From Hanstruepera neustonica (lineage in GTDB: Bacteria; Bacteroidota; Bacteroidia; Flavobacteriales; Flavobacteriaceae), in the NCBI RefSeq assembly GCF_002895005.1, contig NZ_POWF01000006.1, positions 1 to 64,000 of the forward strand: DNA of 64,000 bases, written 5' to 3'. The notes beneath the pieces are model-generated. The model did not search any database, was not told the DNA's origin, and was given only the letters and a program-made list of their open reading frames with translations. Shown one piece after another: positions 46,483 through 56,600 of this stretch; within the stretch, counting starts at the first letter, position 1; each line of letters opens with the position of its first letter. The translations under genes and the position numbers were made by a program.

Positions 46483-48867
46483 ATGGCAAAGAAAAAATCG
46501 AAATCTAAAAAAGAATCTAAAACCAAATTTAAAGCGCCGAGTCTGAAACTATCCAATCAACAAAAACTGGTTTTGGGTAGTTTTCTCATTATATTAGGTT
46601 TACTGCTGTTCATTGCGTTTGTCTCATTCTTTTTTACGGGAAAAGCAGATCAAAGCACCCTATCTGAATTTGCTTCGAGAGGTATTCAATCTGAAAATTG
46701 GCTAAATAAAACTGGGGCTTGGTTAAGCGACTTTTTTATTTACAAGGGGTTTGGAGTTTCTTCATTTGTGTTTTCTGGCCTTATTTTTATTTCAGGAGTT
46801 TATGTATTAACCAATGCTAGTAAAGCACGATTGCGCAAACATTGGTTTTGGGGAACGCTTATCGTTATTTGGTTTTCTATATTGTTCGGGTTCTTTTCAG
46901 ATAAGTTGGATGTTTTAGGAGGGGTTATTGGTTTTGAAATGAACACATTTCTGCAAGAATATCTTGGCAAAATAGGAACCGTATTATTATTAATTTTTGC
47001 GCTTATCACTTATTTGGCTATTCGATTTAAAATGACTGCAGAAACATTTCAAAAGTTCTTTAAATCAGCAAAAAAAGATATCAAAGATGATTTCAGTGAA
47101 TTAACTTCTGAATTAAATGAGGAAGAACCGGTCGTGGCTTTGGACAATGATTTGTCTGCTGAAGCTGAAGAAATCAAATCGGCTTTTGATTTAACTCCAG
47201 ATAACTCCAATCCTATTGAAACTAGTCAGCCTGAACCAAAACCAGAAATTTCCAAGTCCAGTCAAAATGAAGAGTCTGATGTTAAAATTGAAGTTGAACA
47301 GGTAGAAGAAGAATTATCTGAAACGGACAACCTAGCCAACAAATTGGTTGAGGATTTTGGTCAATTCGATCCCACTTTGGAGTTGAGCAACTATCAATTT
47401 CCTTCTTTGGAGCTATTAAAAAAATATGAAACCGAAGGCATCACCATCAATCAAGAGGAACTTGAGGAAAATAAAAATAGAATTGTAGAGACCCTCAACA
47501 ATTATAAGATTGGTATTGCTAATATCAAGGCGACTATTGGTCCTACGGTTACCCTGTATGAAATAATTCCTGAAGCTGGTGTCCGAATTTCCAAGATTAA
47601 AAACCTGGAAGACGACATTGCTTTGTCTTTATCAGCACTTGGAATCAGAATTATTGCACCTATTCCCGGGAAAGGAACTATTGGTATTGAAGTCCCCAAT
47701 AAAAATTCGACAGTCGTTTCCATGCGATCGGTTATTGCTTCACAGAAATTTCAAAAGGCTGAAATGCAATTACCAATTGCATTGGGAAAAACTATTAGCA
47801 ATGAAACCTTTGTAGTCGATTTGGCTAAAATGCCTCACCTACTAATGGCAGGTGCGACAGGACAAGGAAAATCGGTAGGATTAAATGCTGTTTTGACTTC
47901 TTTGCTTTACAAAAAACATCCTGCTGAAGTTAAATTTGTTTTGGTCGATCCAAAAAAAGTAGAATTAACTCTTTTCAATAAAATTGAAAGACATTACCTG
48001 GCAAAACTACCTGACAGTGAAGATGCCATTATTACTGACAACACCAAAGTTATCAATACCTTGAATTCACTTTGCATTGAAATGGATAACAGATATGAGC
48101 TATTAAAAAATGCGCTCTGTCGAAATATAGCAGAATACAATGCCAAGTTTAAAGCCAGAAAGTTAAACCCCAATGACGGTCATCAATTTCTACCTTATAT
48201 TGTATTGGTTGTGGATGAATTTGCCGATTTAATCATGACGGCTGGCAAGGAAGTAGAAACACCTATCGCTCGTTTGGCACAATTAGCCCGAGCCATTGGT
48301 ATTCATTTAATAATAGCTACACAAAGACCTTCGGTTAATGTTATTACTGGTATTATCAAAGCCAATTTCCCTGCACGTATTGCCTTCAGGGTAACCAGTA
48401 AAATTGATTCTAGAACGATTTTGGATGGTTCAGGAGCCGATCAATTGATTGGTCGTGGTGATATGTTGTATACCCAAGGTAATGATATGATTCGTATTCA
48501 ATGTGCTTTTGTAGATACACCAGAAGTTGAAAAAATAACGGACTTTATTGGCTCTCAAAAAGCATATCCAGATGCCTATATGCTTCCCGAGTATATTGGT
48601 GAAGAAAGTGGCACAAGTCTTGATATAGATATTAACGATCGAGATGACCTATTTAGGGAAGCTGCTGAAATTATCGTAACTGCGCAACAAGGTTCTGCAT
48701 CGTTGTTACAAAGAAAACTCAAGTTGGGCTACAATCGTGCAGGTCGCTTAATCGATCAATTAGAAGCAGCTGGTATTGTAGGTGGTTTTGAAGGTAGTAA
48801 GGCCAGGCAAGTTTTGGTACCTGATTTAACAGCTCTGGATCAATTATTAGCAAATGAAGGACAATAA
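46483..48867 (+). CDS. ftsK: DNA translocase FtsK/SpoIIIE
   Basis: 794 residues. Four N-terminal membrane helices (about 25-50, 85-105, 115-135 and 160-180) precede an acidic Glu/Asp-rich linker (about 195-290). The alpha domain has NNYKIGIANIKATIGPTVTLYEI, and the RecA-like motor has the Walker A MAGATGQGKSVGLNAVL and Walker B YIVLVVDEFADLIMT. The C-terminal gamma winged helix (about 730-794, ASLLQRKLKLGYNRAGRLIDQLEAAGI) reads KOPS. It pumps DNA toward the terminus for dimer resolution at the septum. The linker is short compared with E. coli FtsK. It is first in a unit with lolA and lptF/G-like genes. Confidence 0.96.
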   Translation: MAKKKSKSKKESKTKFKAPSLKLSNQQKLVLGSFLIILGLLLFIAFVSFFFTGKADQSTLSEFASRGIQSENWLNKTGAWLSDFFIYKGFGVSSFVFSGLIFISGVYVLTNASKARLRKHWFWGTLIVIWFSILFGFFSDKLDVLGGVIGFEMNTFLQEYLGKIGTVLLLIFALITYLAIRFKMTAETFQKFFKSAKKDIKDDFSELTSELNEEEPVVALDNDLSAEAEEIKSAFDLTPDNSNPIETSQPEPKPEISKSSQNEESDVKIEVEQVEEELSETDNLANKLVEDFGQFDPTLELSNYQFPSLELLKKYETEGITINQEELEENKNRIVETLNNYKIGIANIKATIGPTVTLYEIIPEAGVRISKIKNLEDDIALSLSALGIRIIAPIPGKGTIGIEVPNKNSTVVSMRSVIASQKFQKAEMQLPIALGKTISNETFVVDLAKMPHLLMAGATGQGKSVGLNAVLTSLLYKKHPAEVKFVLVDPKKVELTLFNKIERHYLAKLPDSEDAIITDNTKVINTLNSLCIEMDNRYELLKNALCRNIAEYNAKFKARKLNPNDGHQFLPYIVLVVDEFADLIMTAGKEVETPIARLAQLARAIGIHLIIATQRPSVNVITGIIKANFPARIAFRVTSKIDSRTILDGSGADQLIGRGDMLYTQGNDMIRIQCAFVDTPEVEKITDFIGSQKAYPDAYMLPEYIGEESGTSLDIDINDRDDLFREAAEIIVTAQQGSASLLQRKLKLGYNRAGRLIDQLEAAGIVGGFEGSKARQVLVPDLTALDQLLANEGQ

Positions 48868-48887
48868 TCAAACAAAAGAATTTTAAA

Positions 48888-49526
48888 ATGAAGAAAATAA
48901 TTACACTTTTATTAATCGTATCATCAAGCTTGGCATTTTCTCAAGACAACGAAGCTAAATCTTTATTGAATAAAGTTTCAGAGAAAGTTAAAAGTTATGA
49001 TAACATCAGCATTGACTTTAAATATGTGCTTCAAAATCTTTCAGAGAATGTCAAACAGGAAACTCGCGGTGATGTTATCATCCAAGGAGATAAATACAAA
49101 TTGAATATTTTGGGTGTTACCCGTATTTTTGATGGTAAGACATTATACAGTATCAGCCCCGAAGATGAGGAAGTGACCATTTCCAAAGACAATTCCGAGG
49201 ACGAAAACAGTATTACGCCCAGTAAAATGTTATCGTTTTATGAAAGAGGTTATACCTATAAAATGGACATCACTCAAAATATTCAGGGCAGAAAAATTCA
49301 ATATGTTAAGTTAACACCAATCGATACTGATTCTGAAATTAAAAATATTTTATTAGGAATCGATGCTAATACCAATCATATCTATAATTTAATTGAAACA
49401 GGGAAGAATGGTACACAAACCACATTAACTGTTAATTCTTTTAAAACGAATGAACCGTTGTCAAAAACCTTATTTACCTTTGATGAAAGTAAGTACAAAG
49501 ACTACTACATCAATAAACTGGATTAG
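48888..49526 (+). CDS. lolA: LolA-like outer-membrane lipoprotein carrier
   Basis: 212 residues with a Sec signal (about 1-19, ending LAFSQ). The half-barrel pattern of LolA/LolB is present: LLNKVSEKVKSYDNISIDFKYVLQN, GDVIIQGDKYKLNILGVTRIFDGKTLYSISPEDEEV and later strands. The DGKTLY segment fits the family. It acts in the periplasm, taking lipoproteins from the inner membrane to the outer. It is 20 bp after ftsK and overlaps the RBS region of the next gene, a common flavobacterial order. LolB is rarely found in this phylum. Confidence 0.88.
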   Translation: MKKIITLLLIVSSSLAFSQDNEAKSLLNKVSEKVKSYDNISIDFKYVLQNLSENVKQETRGDVIIQGDKYKLNILGVTRIFDGKTLYSISPEDEEVTISKDNSEDENSITPSKMLSFYERGYTYKMDITQNIQGRKIQYVKLTPIDTDSEIKNILLGIDANTNHIYNLIETGKNGTQTTLTVNSFKTNEPLSKTLFTFDESKYKDYYINKLD

Positions 49527-49531
49527 GTGAC

Positions 49532-51367
49532 TTGAAAATTTTAGACCGATACATATTAAGTACATATCTTAAGACTTTTATCAGCGTGTTTGTTATACTC
49601 ATGCTGATTTTTGTATTACAGACTATTTGGCTTTATATAAAAGAATTGGCTGGTAAGGATTTGGACATCGTTGTTGTTGCAAAATTCTTGTTTTATTTTT
49701 CGCCAAAACTTATCCCATTAGTACTCCCTTTAACAATCCTATTAGCATCCATTATGGTCTTTGGAAGCTTTGCCGAAAACTATGAGTTTGCGGCCATGAA
49801 GTCTACTGGTATATCACTACAGAGAGCCATGACTGGGTTGAGTATATTTATTTTAGCGCTTGCCATAACCACCTTTTTCTTTGCGAACAATGTTATTCCT
49901 TGGGGAGAATTAAATTCTTACAACCTGCGTAAAAACATACAACAGCTTAAACCTGCTATGGTCATTGCCAAAGGCCAGTTCAATCAAATTGGGGATGAAT
50001 ATAACTTAAAAGTTAAAGACAAAACTGGAGATCGTGGACAGTACTTGGAAGAAGTTATTATCCATAAAAAAACTGGCAAAAATAACCTTGGTAACCACAC
50101 CACCATCATATCTAAAACAGGTGAACTAATAGGTAATGAAGATTCGAATATTTTAAAATTCATCTTACAGGATGGTTACTTTTATGACGATACGCCCTCA
50201 AGTGACCCAAAGGATAGACAAAAACATCCAATGACGCGAAGTTATTTTGAAAAGTATACCATCAACATTGATTTATCAGAATTAAACGATCAAGATTTGG
50301 AAGAAAAGAATATCACAAATAAATACAATATGCTGAATATTTCAGATTTGAATTACAGTATAGATTCTCTTCGAAAATCTTTAAATAAGGATTATGATGA
50401 TTTTGCCAACAGTCTTTACAATCGTTCAAATCTTCCAGTCTTAAATACAGGAGTAAACATTAAAAAAGACTCCACATTTGATGGTAGTATTTTAGATTTT
50501 TTTACGCATAGCAAAAAAGTTCAATTGATTGATATGTCAATCAATTCCATTAAAAGTTCCAAACAAATTATTGATATAAAAGACAAATATTTTAAAGAAC
50601 GGAATGTTTGGTTGAACAAGCATATAATTGCCTTACATGAAAAACTAGCCTTAGGTTTTGCTTGTATTATTTTGTTTTTTGTTGGAGCTCCATTAGGAGC
50701 CTTAATTCGAAAAGGTGGCATTGGGCTTCCTATGGTCATCGCGATTTTGTTGTTTCTTACTTATCACTTCATAGGCATTTTTGCCAAAAATAGTGCCAAT
50801 GATGGTAGTTTAAATCCTGTAATTGCATCTTGGTTCTCAACCCTAATCATGTTGCCTTTGGGTTACTATCTAACAAAACGGGCTACGGCAGATAGAGGCC
50901 TGTTTGAGTTTGATCACATACTGGAACCTTTAAAGAAACTATTCCGGGTTAAATCTAATAAACATCAGGAGATAGCGGACAAAAATGAACAACAAAAAAT
51001 TACATTAACACCTGAACAGAGTAAAATCCAAAATATTGAGCTTCCAAACTATAAAGCGCATACTAGGTTTGCACTGCTGTTTTATAGTCTTGCCTTGGTA
51101 TTTTTTATACTTTATTTTATTCTCAAAAACAATAAATTGAATGCCTTTGCCATTTCTTCAATTCAATTAAGTCTCATAACCTTTATTTGTTTTGTGGTAT
51201 ATTTTATTAAAACCTATATAAACATCCAATCACTTTCAAAACTTTATGATAATTTAAAATTGTCCAATGGACCTATCTATTTAATCTTAAGTTTTGTGTT
51301 ATTCCCGTTTGTTCATTTTATGAGAAAGGATAAAATTACGCAAGTCATTGGAGATAGTTTAAAATAA
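49532..51367 (+). CDS. LptF/LptG-family permease (LPS export)
   Basis: 611 residues, starting with TTG at 49532, which gives the family start MKILDRYILSTYLKTF; an AGGTGA ribosome site overlaps the lolA stop. The N-terminal three helices (about 10-35, 52-75 and 97-117) precede a periplasmic domain (about 130-350). Three more helices lie in about 368-440, with LGFACIILFFVGAPLGALIRKGG. A C-terminal extension (about 515-575) adds two more hydrophobic segments, longer than E. coli LptF or LptG. It is a component of the LptB2FG transporter that lifts LPS to the outer membrane; which of F or G is not decided. It follows lolA, linking lipoprotein and LPS transport. Confidence 0.92.
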   Translation: MKILDRYILSTYLKTFISVFVILMLIFVLQTIWLYIKELAGKDLDIVVVAKFLFYFSPKLIPLVLPLTILLASIMVFGSFAENYEFAAMKSTGISLQRAMTGLSIFILALAITTFFFANNVIPWGELNSYNLRKNIQQLKPAMVIAKGQFNQIGDEYNLKVKDKTGDRGQYLEEVIIHKKTGKNNLGNHTTIISKTGELIGNEDSNILKFILQDGYFYDDTPSSDPKDRQKHPMTRSYFEKYTINIDLSELNDQDLEEKNITNKYNMLNISDLNYSIDSLRKSLNKDYDDFANSLYNRSNLPVLNTGVNIKKDSTFDGSILDFFTHSKKVQLIDMSINSIKSSKQIIDIKDKYFKERNVWLNKHIIALHEKLALGFACIILFFVGAPLGALIRKGGIGLPMVIAILLFLTYHFIGIFAKNSANDGSLNPVIASWFSTLIMLPLGYYLTKRATADRGLFEFDHILEPLKKLFRVKSNKHQEIADKNEQQKITLTPEQSKIQNIELPNYKAHTRFALLFYSLALVFFILYFILKNNKLNAFAISSIQLSLITFICFVVYFIKTYINIQSLSKLYDNLKLSNGPIYLILSFVLFPFVHFMRKDKITQVIGDSLK

Positions 51368-51379
51368 GCAATATCTTTG
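51348..51379 (+). promoter_or_regulatory. ribB promoter
   Basis: TTG (51348-51350), 21 nt, TATCTTTG (51372-51379), a full Bacteroidota consensus, 20 bp before the ribB ATG. The -33 part lies inside the 3' end of the lptF/G-like gene. Confidence 0.55.
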
Positions 51380-51398
51380 CAGTAATAATTTCATAGTC

Positions 51399-52550
51399 AT
51401 GATTAATACCATTGATAAAGCCGTGAAAATCCAATTAAATACCATCGAAGAAGCCATTAACGATATTAGAAATGGTAAAGTCATAATTGTGGTTGATGAT
51501 GAAAATCGAGAAAACGAAGGCGATTTTTTGGCTGCAGCAGAAAAAATAACTCCTGAAACCATCAATTTTATGGCTAAACATGGCCGTGGTTTAATTTGTG
51601 CACCTTTAACTGAAAACCGTTGTAAGGAGTTAGACTTGCATATGATGGTTCATAATAACACCGATCCTATGGAAACTGCATTTACGGTTTCTGTAGATTT
51701 GAGAGGTAATGGTGTAACCACAGGGATTTCCGCTAGCGATCGTTCCAAAACGATTCAAGCATTAATAGATCCAAGTACGAAACCTTTTGAATTGGCCAGA
51801 CCTGGACATATCTTCCCGCTAGTTGCCAAACAAGGTGGCGTATTAAGAAGAACTGGACACACTGAAGCTGCTATAGATTTTGCCAGATTGGCCGGACTCA
51901 AACCAGCCGGAGTCATTGTCGAAATCATGAATGAAGATGGTACCATGGCACGCTTGCCGCAACTTATGGATGTTGCCAAAAAATTTGATCTCAAAATTGT
52001 TTCTATCGAAGATTTGGTTGCTTATCGCATGCAGCATGACTCGCTCATTGAAAAGAAAGAAGATTTTGACATAGAAACCCGTTTTGGTCAATTTAGATTG
52101 AGAGCCTACCACCAAACAACCAATAACCAAATTCACATAGCCTTAACAAAAGGATCTTGGAAAAGTAATGAACCTGTTCTAACAAGGGTAAATGCTACAT
52201 TGGTGAATCATGATATATTGGGAACCTTAACCAATAACGCTGATAAAAAATTAGATGATATGTTTAATGTTATCAATGAAGCTGGTAAAGGCGCTATCAT
52301 ATTTATTAACCAACAATCACAATCCATGAACCTTCTAAAAAGGCTCAATGCCTTAAAGGCTTCTCAAGCACCTGGTGAAATTGTTAAAGCACCTCGCATT
52401 GAAATGGATAGTAAAGACTTTGGTATAGGTGCCCAAATTTTACATGATTTAGATATTCACAAGCTCCGTTTAATTTCCAATAGCGAACAGACCAAACGTG
52501 TGGGTATGATTGGCTATGGTTTGGAAATTGTGGAGTACGTCAATTACTAA
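51399..52550 (+). CDS. ribB: 3,4-dihydroxy-2-butanone-4-phosphate synthase with degenerate GTP cyclohydrolase II domain
   Basis: 383 residues. The N-terminal DHBP synthase (1 to about 205) is intact: VVDDENRENEGDFLAAAE, HGRGLICAPL, GVTTGISASDR and RPGHIFPLVAKQGGVLRRTGHTEAAIDFARLAGL. The C-terminal half (about 225-383) aligns by pattern with GTP cyclohydrolase II (FGQFRLRAYHQ...). However, the Cys-rich zinc motif (CLTGDxxxSxxCDC) is replaced by ATLVNHDILGTLTNN, with no Cys. The second half is therefore unlikely to open GTP. Expected activity: ribulose 5-phosphate to DHBP for riboflavin. It has its own promoter and overlaps the convergent lipoprotein by 4 bp. Confidence 0.93.
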   Translation: MINTIDKAVKIQLNTIEEAINDIRNGKVIIVVDDENRENEGDFLAAAEKITPETINFMAKHGRGLICAPLTENRCKELDLHMMVHNNTDPMETAFTVSVDLRGNGVTTGISASDRSKTIQALIDPSTKPFELARPGHIFPLVAKQGGVLRRTGHTEAAIDFARLAGLKPAGVIVEIMNEDGTMARLPQLMDVAKKFDLKIVSIEDLVAYRMQHDSLIEKKEDFDIETRFGQFRLRAYHQTTNNQIHIALTKGSWKSNEPVLTRVNATLVNHDILGTLTNNADKKLDDMFNVINEAGKGAIIFINQQSQSMNLLKRLNALKASQAPGEIVKAPRIEMDSKDFGIGAQILHDLDIHKLRLISNSEQTKRVGMIGYGLEIVEYVNY

Positions 52551-53506
52551 TCTATTACTTCAAAAACCTTAAATAAGCCCTTACTTTTAGTATTTGGCAC
52601 TTCAGAAATGAAGGCATATTTACCAGGTGTTAAATCGGCATAAAAATAACCTGTGCTTCCTACTGGCATATCATTGACACCGCCTAAAAATGTGACACCG
52701 TTTGGAACTGGTGTTATCAATCCTTCAGGGTCTGCCCAATTCATCCAAGCTTCCAATGCATCTTCACTGGCATAATCTTCTAGCCTGACAAGATTAATAT
52801 CATGCCAAATAAAGTTTTCGTGAGGCTTTTGATCTTTTACAAACACCGAAAAAATTTGTTTCCCTTTAAGTATGGATTGGTCATAACTAATGCCCTCCTC
52901 GCCTGATAATGTTATGTTAATGGTTGGTTCTGGAGGTTGGTTACCACTATCTTCCTCAAGAACAATTATAGGTTTTGCCATACCCATCATGGTATGGAAT
53001 TTACCATTTGGCATTTTCACATAGCATTCCATGATATAATAACCTGGATCAAGTTTTACTGTAGTAATTGCTGTATGCTTAGGACCTATTAAACCAGATC
53101 CTCCGGAGAAAATAATTTTACCAAACCATTCTGGTAATTTACCAAAGGCAGCAAATCCTTCTTCAGACTTACCTTCATTAATTAAATCCATGCCTTCTTC
53201 AAAAACAGGTGCTACATCAGTAAGCGTGTTTTCAACAGTTTTACCTTCTGGGTATTTATCTAATAAAAAGAAATGGGTTTCATTTGATAAGTTTTGGTAT
53301 TTAAACGTATTCCAACCCGAGGGAATCGTATCCACGCTTTGAAATTCCATACTTCTGGTAACTATGTCAATAACATTTTCAGGCTCTTGAATAGATTCTT
53401 CAACTTCTATAATTTCCTCTAAAACTGGTTCCGTTTTCTTATTTTCATTTTTGCAAGAAACTACTAAAAATAGCAATAGAACGGGTAATAAAATTTTTGA
53501 TTTCAT
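52547..53506 (-). CDS. Cupredoxin-like lipoprotein of unknown function
   Basis: 319 residues. The signal MKSKILLPVLLLFLVVSC ends in a lipobox Cys, followed by a Glu-rich linker. The segment DPGYYIMECYVKMPNGKFHTMMGM has the order Cys...His...Met of type I copper sites, and an earlier NLSNETHFFLL supplies a His. These residues suggest a cupredoxin-like fold (about 50-190). The second half (about 200-319, ending LTPGKYAFISEVPNTKSKGLFKVFEV) has the same strand pattern without ligands, as if duplicated and decayed. Location: periplasm or outer membrane. No family name was recognised, and copper binding is inference. Confidence 0.65.
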   Translation of the reverse strand: MKSKILLPVLLLFLVVSCKNENKKTEPVLEEIIEVEESIQEPENVIDIVTRSMEFQSVDTIPSGWNTFKYQNLSNETHFFLLDKYPEGKTVENTLTDVAPVFEEGMDLINEGKSEEGFAAFGKLPEWFGKIIFSGGSGLIGPKHTAITTVKLDPGYYIMECYVKMPNGKFHTMMGMAKPIIVLEEDSGNQPPEPTINITLSGEEGISYDQSILKGKQIFSVFVKDQKPHENFIWHDINLVRLEDYASEDALEAWMNWADPEGLITPVPNGVTFLGGVNDMPVGSTGYFYADLTPGKYAFISEVPNTKSKGLFKVFEVID

Positions 53507-53546
53507 GTTTTAGTTATTTGGTTAATGTTTACTAAATATAATTAAA

Positions 53547-53587
53547 AAAGAGGAAAGGCACTCAAAAAGAGCTAACCTATCCTCTTT
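53547..53587 (-). terminator. Terminator of the 1193-residue protein operon
   Basis: AAAGAGGA (53547-53554) pairs with TCCTCTTT (53580-53587), enclosing inner pairs AGG/CCT and CTC/GAG. A T-run follows on the minus strand. It lies 34 bp past the stop. Confidence 0.5.
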
Positions 53588-53620
53588 ATCCTCAATTAAT
53601 TAATAGCACTTATTTAAATG

Positions 53621-56600
53621 TTAGTTATTTGAAAATATAAATCGGTCTTGTAATCGGACACCATCTTGTTCAATAAAGATGAAGTACACACCGGCTTCAG
53701 TGATATAGTTAGATATAGTAATGGATATTTTGTTTTTAGTAACATTTAAATCTTGATATACCAATTGGCCAAATTTATTGTAAACAGAAACCTTGGCTTC
53801 AGTAATGGTTATATTCTTAATATTTAAAGTTAATGATTGCTTAACCGGGTTTGGATATAACTCAACCTCTGCTTTATTAAATAAACTAGCACGTTGGTTA
53901 TTACAACCGCCTATGGTATCACCATGATCTAAATGGCGTTGTAACTGATTTTCTCTAACACAAATTTCTACATACTCACCATTATTCTTCATATGACAAA
54001 TCAATATTTGATCTGGAGCGCACGGATTTGAATTACAAGAATCTGAGGCATCATTAGGACAGATATCACAGCCGTCTGGAATTCCATCACCATCTGAATC
54101 AACAGAATCATCATAACCTAAACAAATATCTAAATCATCACAAATACCATCGTTATCACTATCATCTGTTGCTGAATAAGGACAGCCATCACATCCATCT
54201 GGAACACCATCAGCATCACTATCAATTAAATCATCATACCCAGGACATACATCCAAGTCATCACAAACACCATCATTGTCACTATCAGTTTCACAAGGGG
54301 CATTAATGATACAATATGTTACTGGACTTAAGCCAATGCTCATCATAGAATTCCCTGAATCATTATCCTGCCCGTCATACAGAATTACAGTAACAGATTC
54401 GACCAGACCTGAAATTGAAATAGTCGTAGTATTAACATTAGCACCGCTATATATACCTTCTTGAATTTCTGAACCAAACTCATTCATGTAGTAAACTTCA
54501 ACGTATTCAGTAAACTGATTTCTTGGGTTACCTCTTAATTTTTGATCAATATCAGAAATTGTAAATGTTACATCTTGACTATTACTTGGTAATAGCATTG
54601 TTATACTATTGAATCCGGCGCCTGAATGAGTGAGAGGGTTAACAGCAAAATCACTCATATATTCTACACAATCATTTGAGCTGTCTGGTGTATTAGGATC
54701 ACAATCATCGTCTATACCATTGTCCAGTATTTCAGTGGCTCCTGGGTTCACCGAAGCATCATTGTCATCACAGTCTTCTGCTAGAAAATAGCCATCACCA
54801 TCCAAATCATCATCCAAAGTAGCTGTATTACAGTCATCGTCTATCCCGTTGTAAGGTATCTCTGTGTTGCCAGCAAAGATAGCAGGATTGGTGTCATCAC
54901 AATCGCCTTCGTTCTCCGTTTGTCCGTCACCATCATTGTCTACATCTAAAGAACTGTCTGGTGTATTTGGATTACAGTCGTCGTCAATGCCATTATCTGG
55001 GATCTCTGTTGCACCAGGATTGACCAAAGCATTGTTATCATCACAATCTTCTGATAATAGGTAACCATCACCATCCAAATCATCATCCAAAGTAGCTGCA
55101 TTACAGTCATCGTCTATCCCATTATAAGGGATTTCCGTATTGCCTGCAAAGATAGCAGGATTGGTGTCATCACAATCGCCTTCGTTCTCCGTTTGTCCGT
55201 CACCATCATTGTCTACATCTAAAGAACTGTCTGGTGTATTTGGATTACAGTCGTCGTCAATGCCATTATCTGGGATCTCTGTTGCACCAGGATTGACCAA
55301 AGCATTGTTATCATCACAATCTTCTGATAATAGGTAACCATCACCATCCAAATCATCATCCAAAGTAGCTGCATTACAGTCATCGTCTATCCCGTTGTAA
55401 GGTATCTCTGTGTTGCCAGCAAAGATAGCAGGATTGGTGTCATCACAATCGCCTTCGTTCTCTGTTTGTCCGTCACCATCGTTGTCTATATCCAAAGGAT
55501 TATCATCATCGCAGCCATCTGGAATACCATCTCCATCTGAATCCAAAAAGTCATTAAACCCTGGACAAAGATCAAAATCATCACAAATTCCGTCACCATC
55601 GGAGTCCCCAACAGAATCATCTCCAATGCATATGTCACAAGAATTACCAATACCGTCATTATCAAAATCCTCTTGTGTCACATTAGCTTCATTTGGACAG
55701 TTATCACAACCATCTGGAATACCATCACTATCTGTATCGATCGTATCATCAGAACCAGGACATACGTCACAACCATCTGGAATGCTATCAGCATCAGCAT
55801 CAGCTAAATCATCTGAACCTTGGCAAACATCATCGCAGTTTGGTACACCATCACCATCAGAATCCAAAATACCTACACAATCACAATCAGAATTATAGGT
55901 GTCATTAATCGTACAATCATCGCCATCATCGCAGGGTGAGCCTTCAAGTACACCTCCACAGTCATTCAGCCCTAATTTTACGACCCAATAGTCATAATTT
56001 CCATTATTACCCGAAACATCAGAATTGTTAGAAAATGCACGCCCAGCAATGATATAATTTCCATCCGTTGTTTGTTCTATGGATGTTCCAAAATCATTAC
56101 TAGAACCTCCTAAACAATTTTGCCATTCCAAAATACCCGTGTTATTTAATTTTATAACCCAATAATCATAAATATTTGTGCCGGGATTTCCACTAACATC
56201 GTTATCATCGGAATTCGTTTGACCGACAACAATATAACCTCCATCATTTGTTTGTTGGATATCTAATGCTTCATCTTCTAATGATCCACCATAATTTTTT
56301 TGCCAATCCATATTACCATTAGAATCCAATTTTAATACCCAAAAGTCATTGCCTCCATAATTATTGGTTAAATCACCATCATTTGAATTTGACCAACCTG
56401 ATACTATATAACCGCCATCTAAAGTTTGCCTGATTGATCGTCCTACATCGCCTCCAGTGCCACCATATAAATGAACCCACAATTCCTCTAAAGAAAAGTT
56501 AAGCTTGAGAACTAAAAGTTCAGTATTAAAAGTGCCATCACCATTATCTATAGTAACAGTCCCTGTAATACCAATCCCTCCATCATTAGTTTCAATAACT

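Noticed and set aside
55410-55898. 162-residue plus-strand frame opposite the 1193-residue gene
   Set aside because: It is Ser/Pro-rich because it is antisense to Asp/Gly-rich repeats, and it recurs with the 273-bp repeat; no start signal or family pattern.
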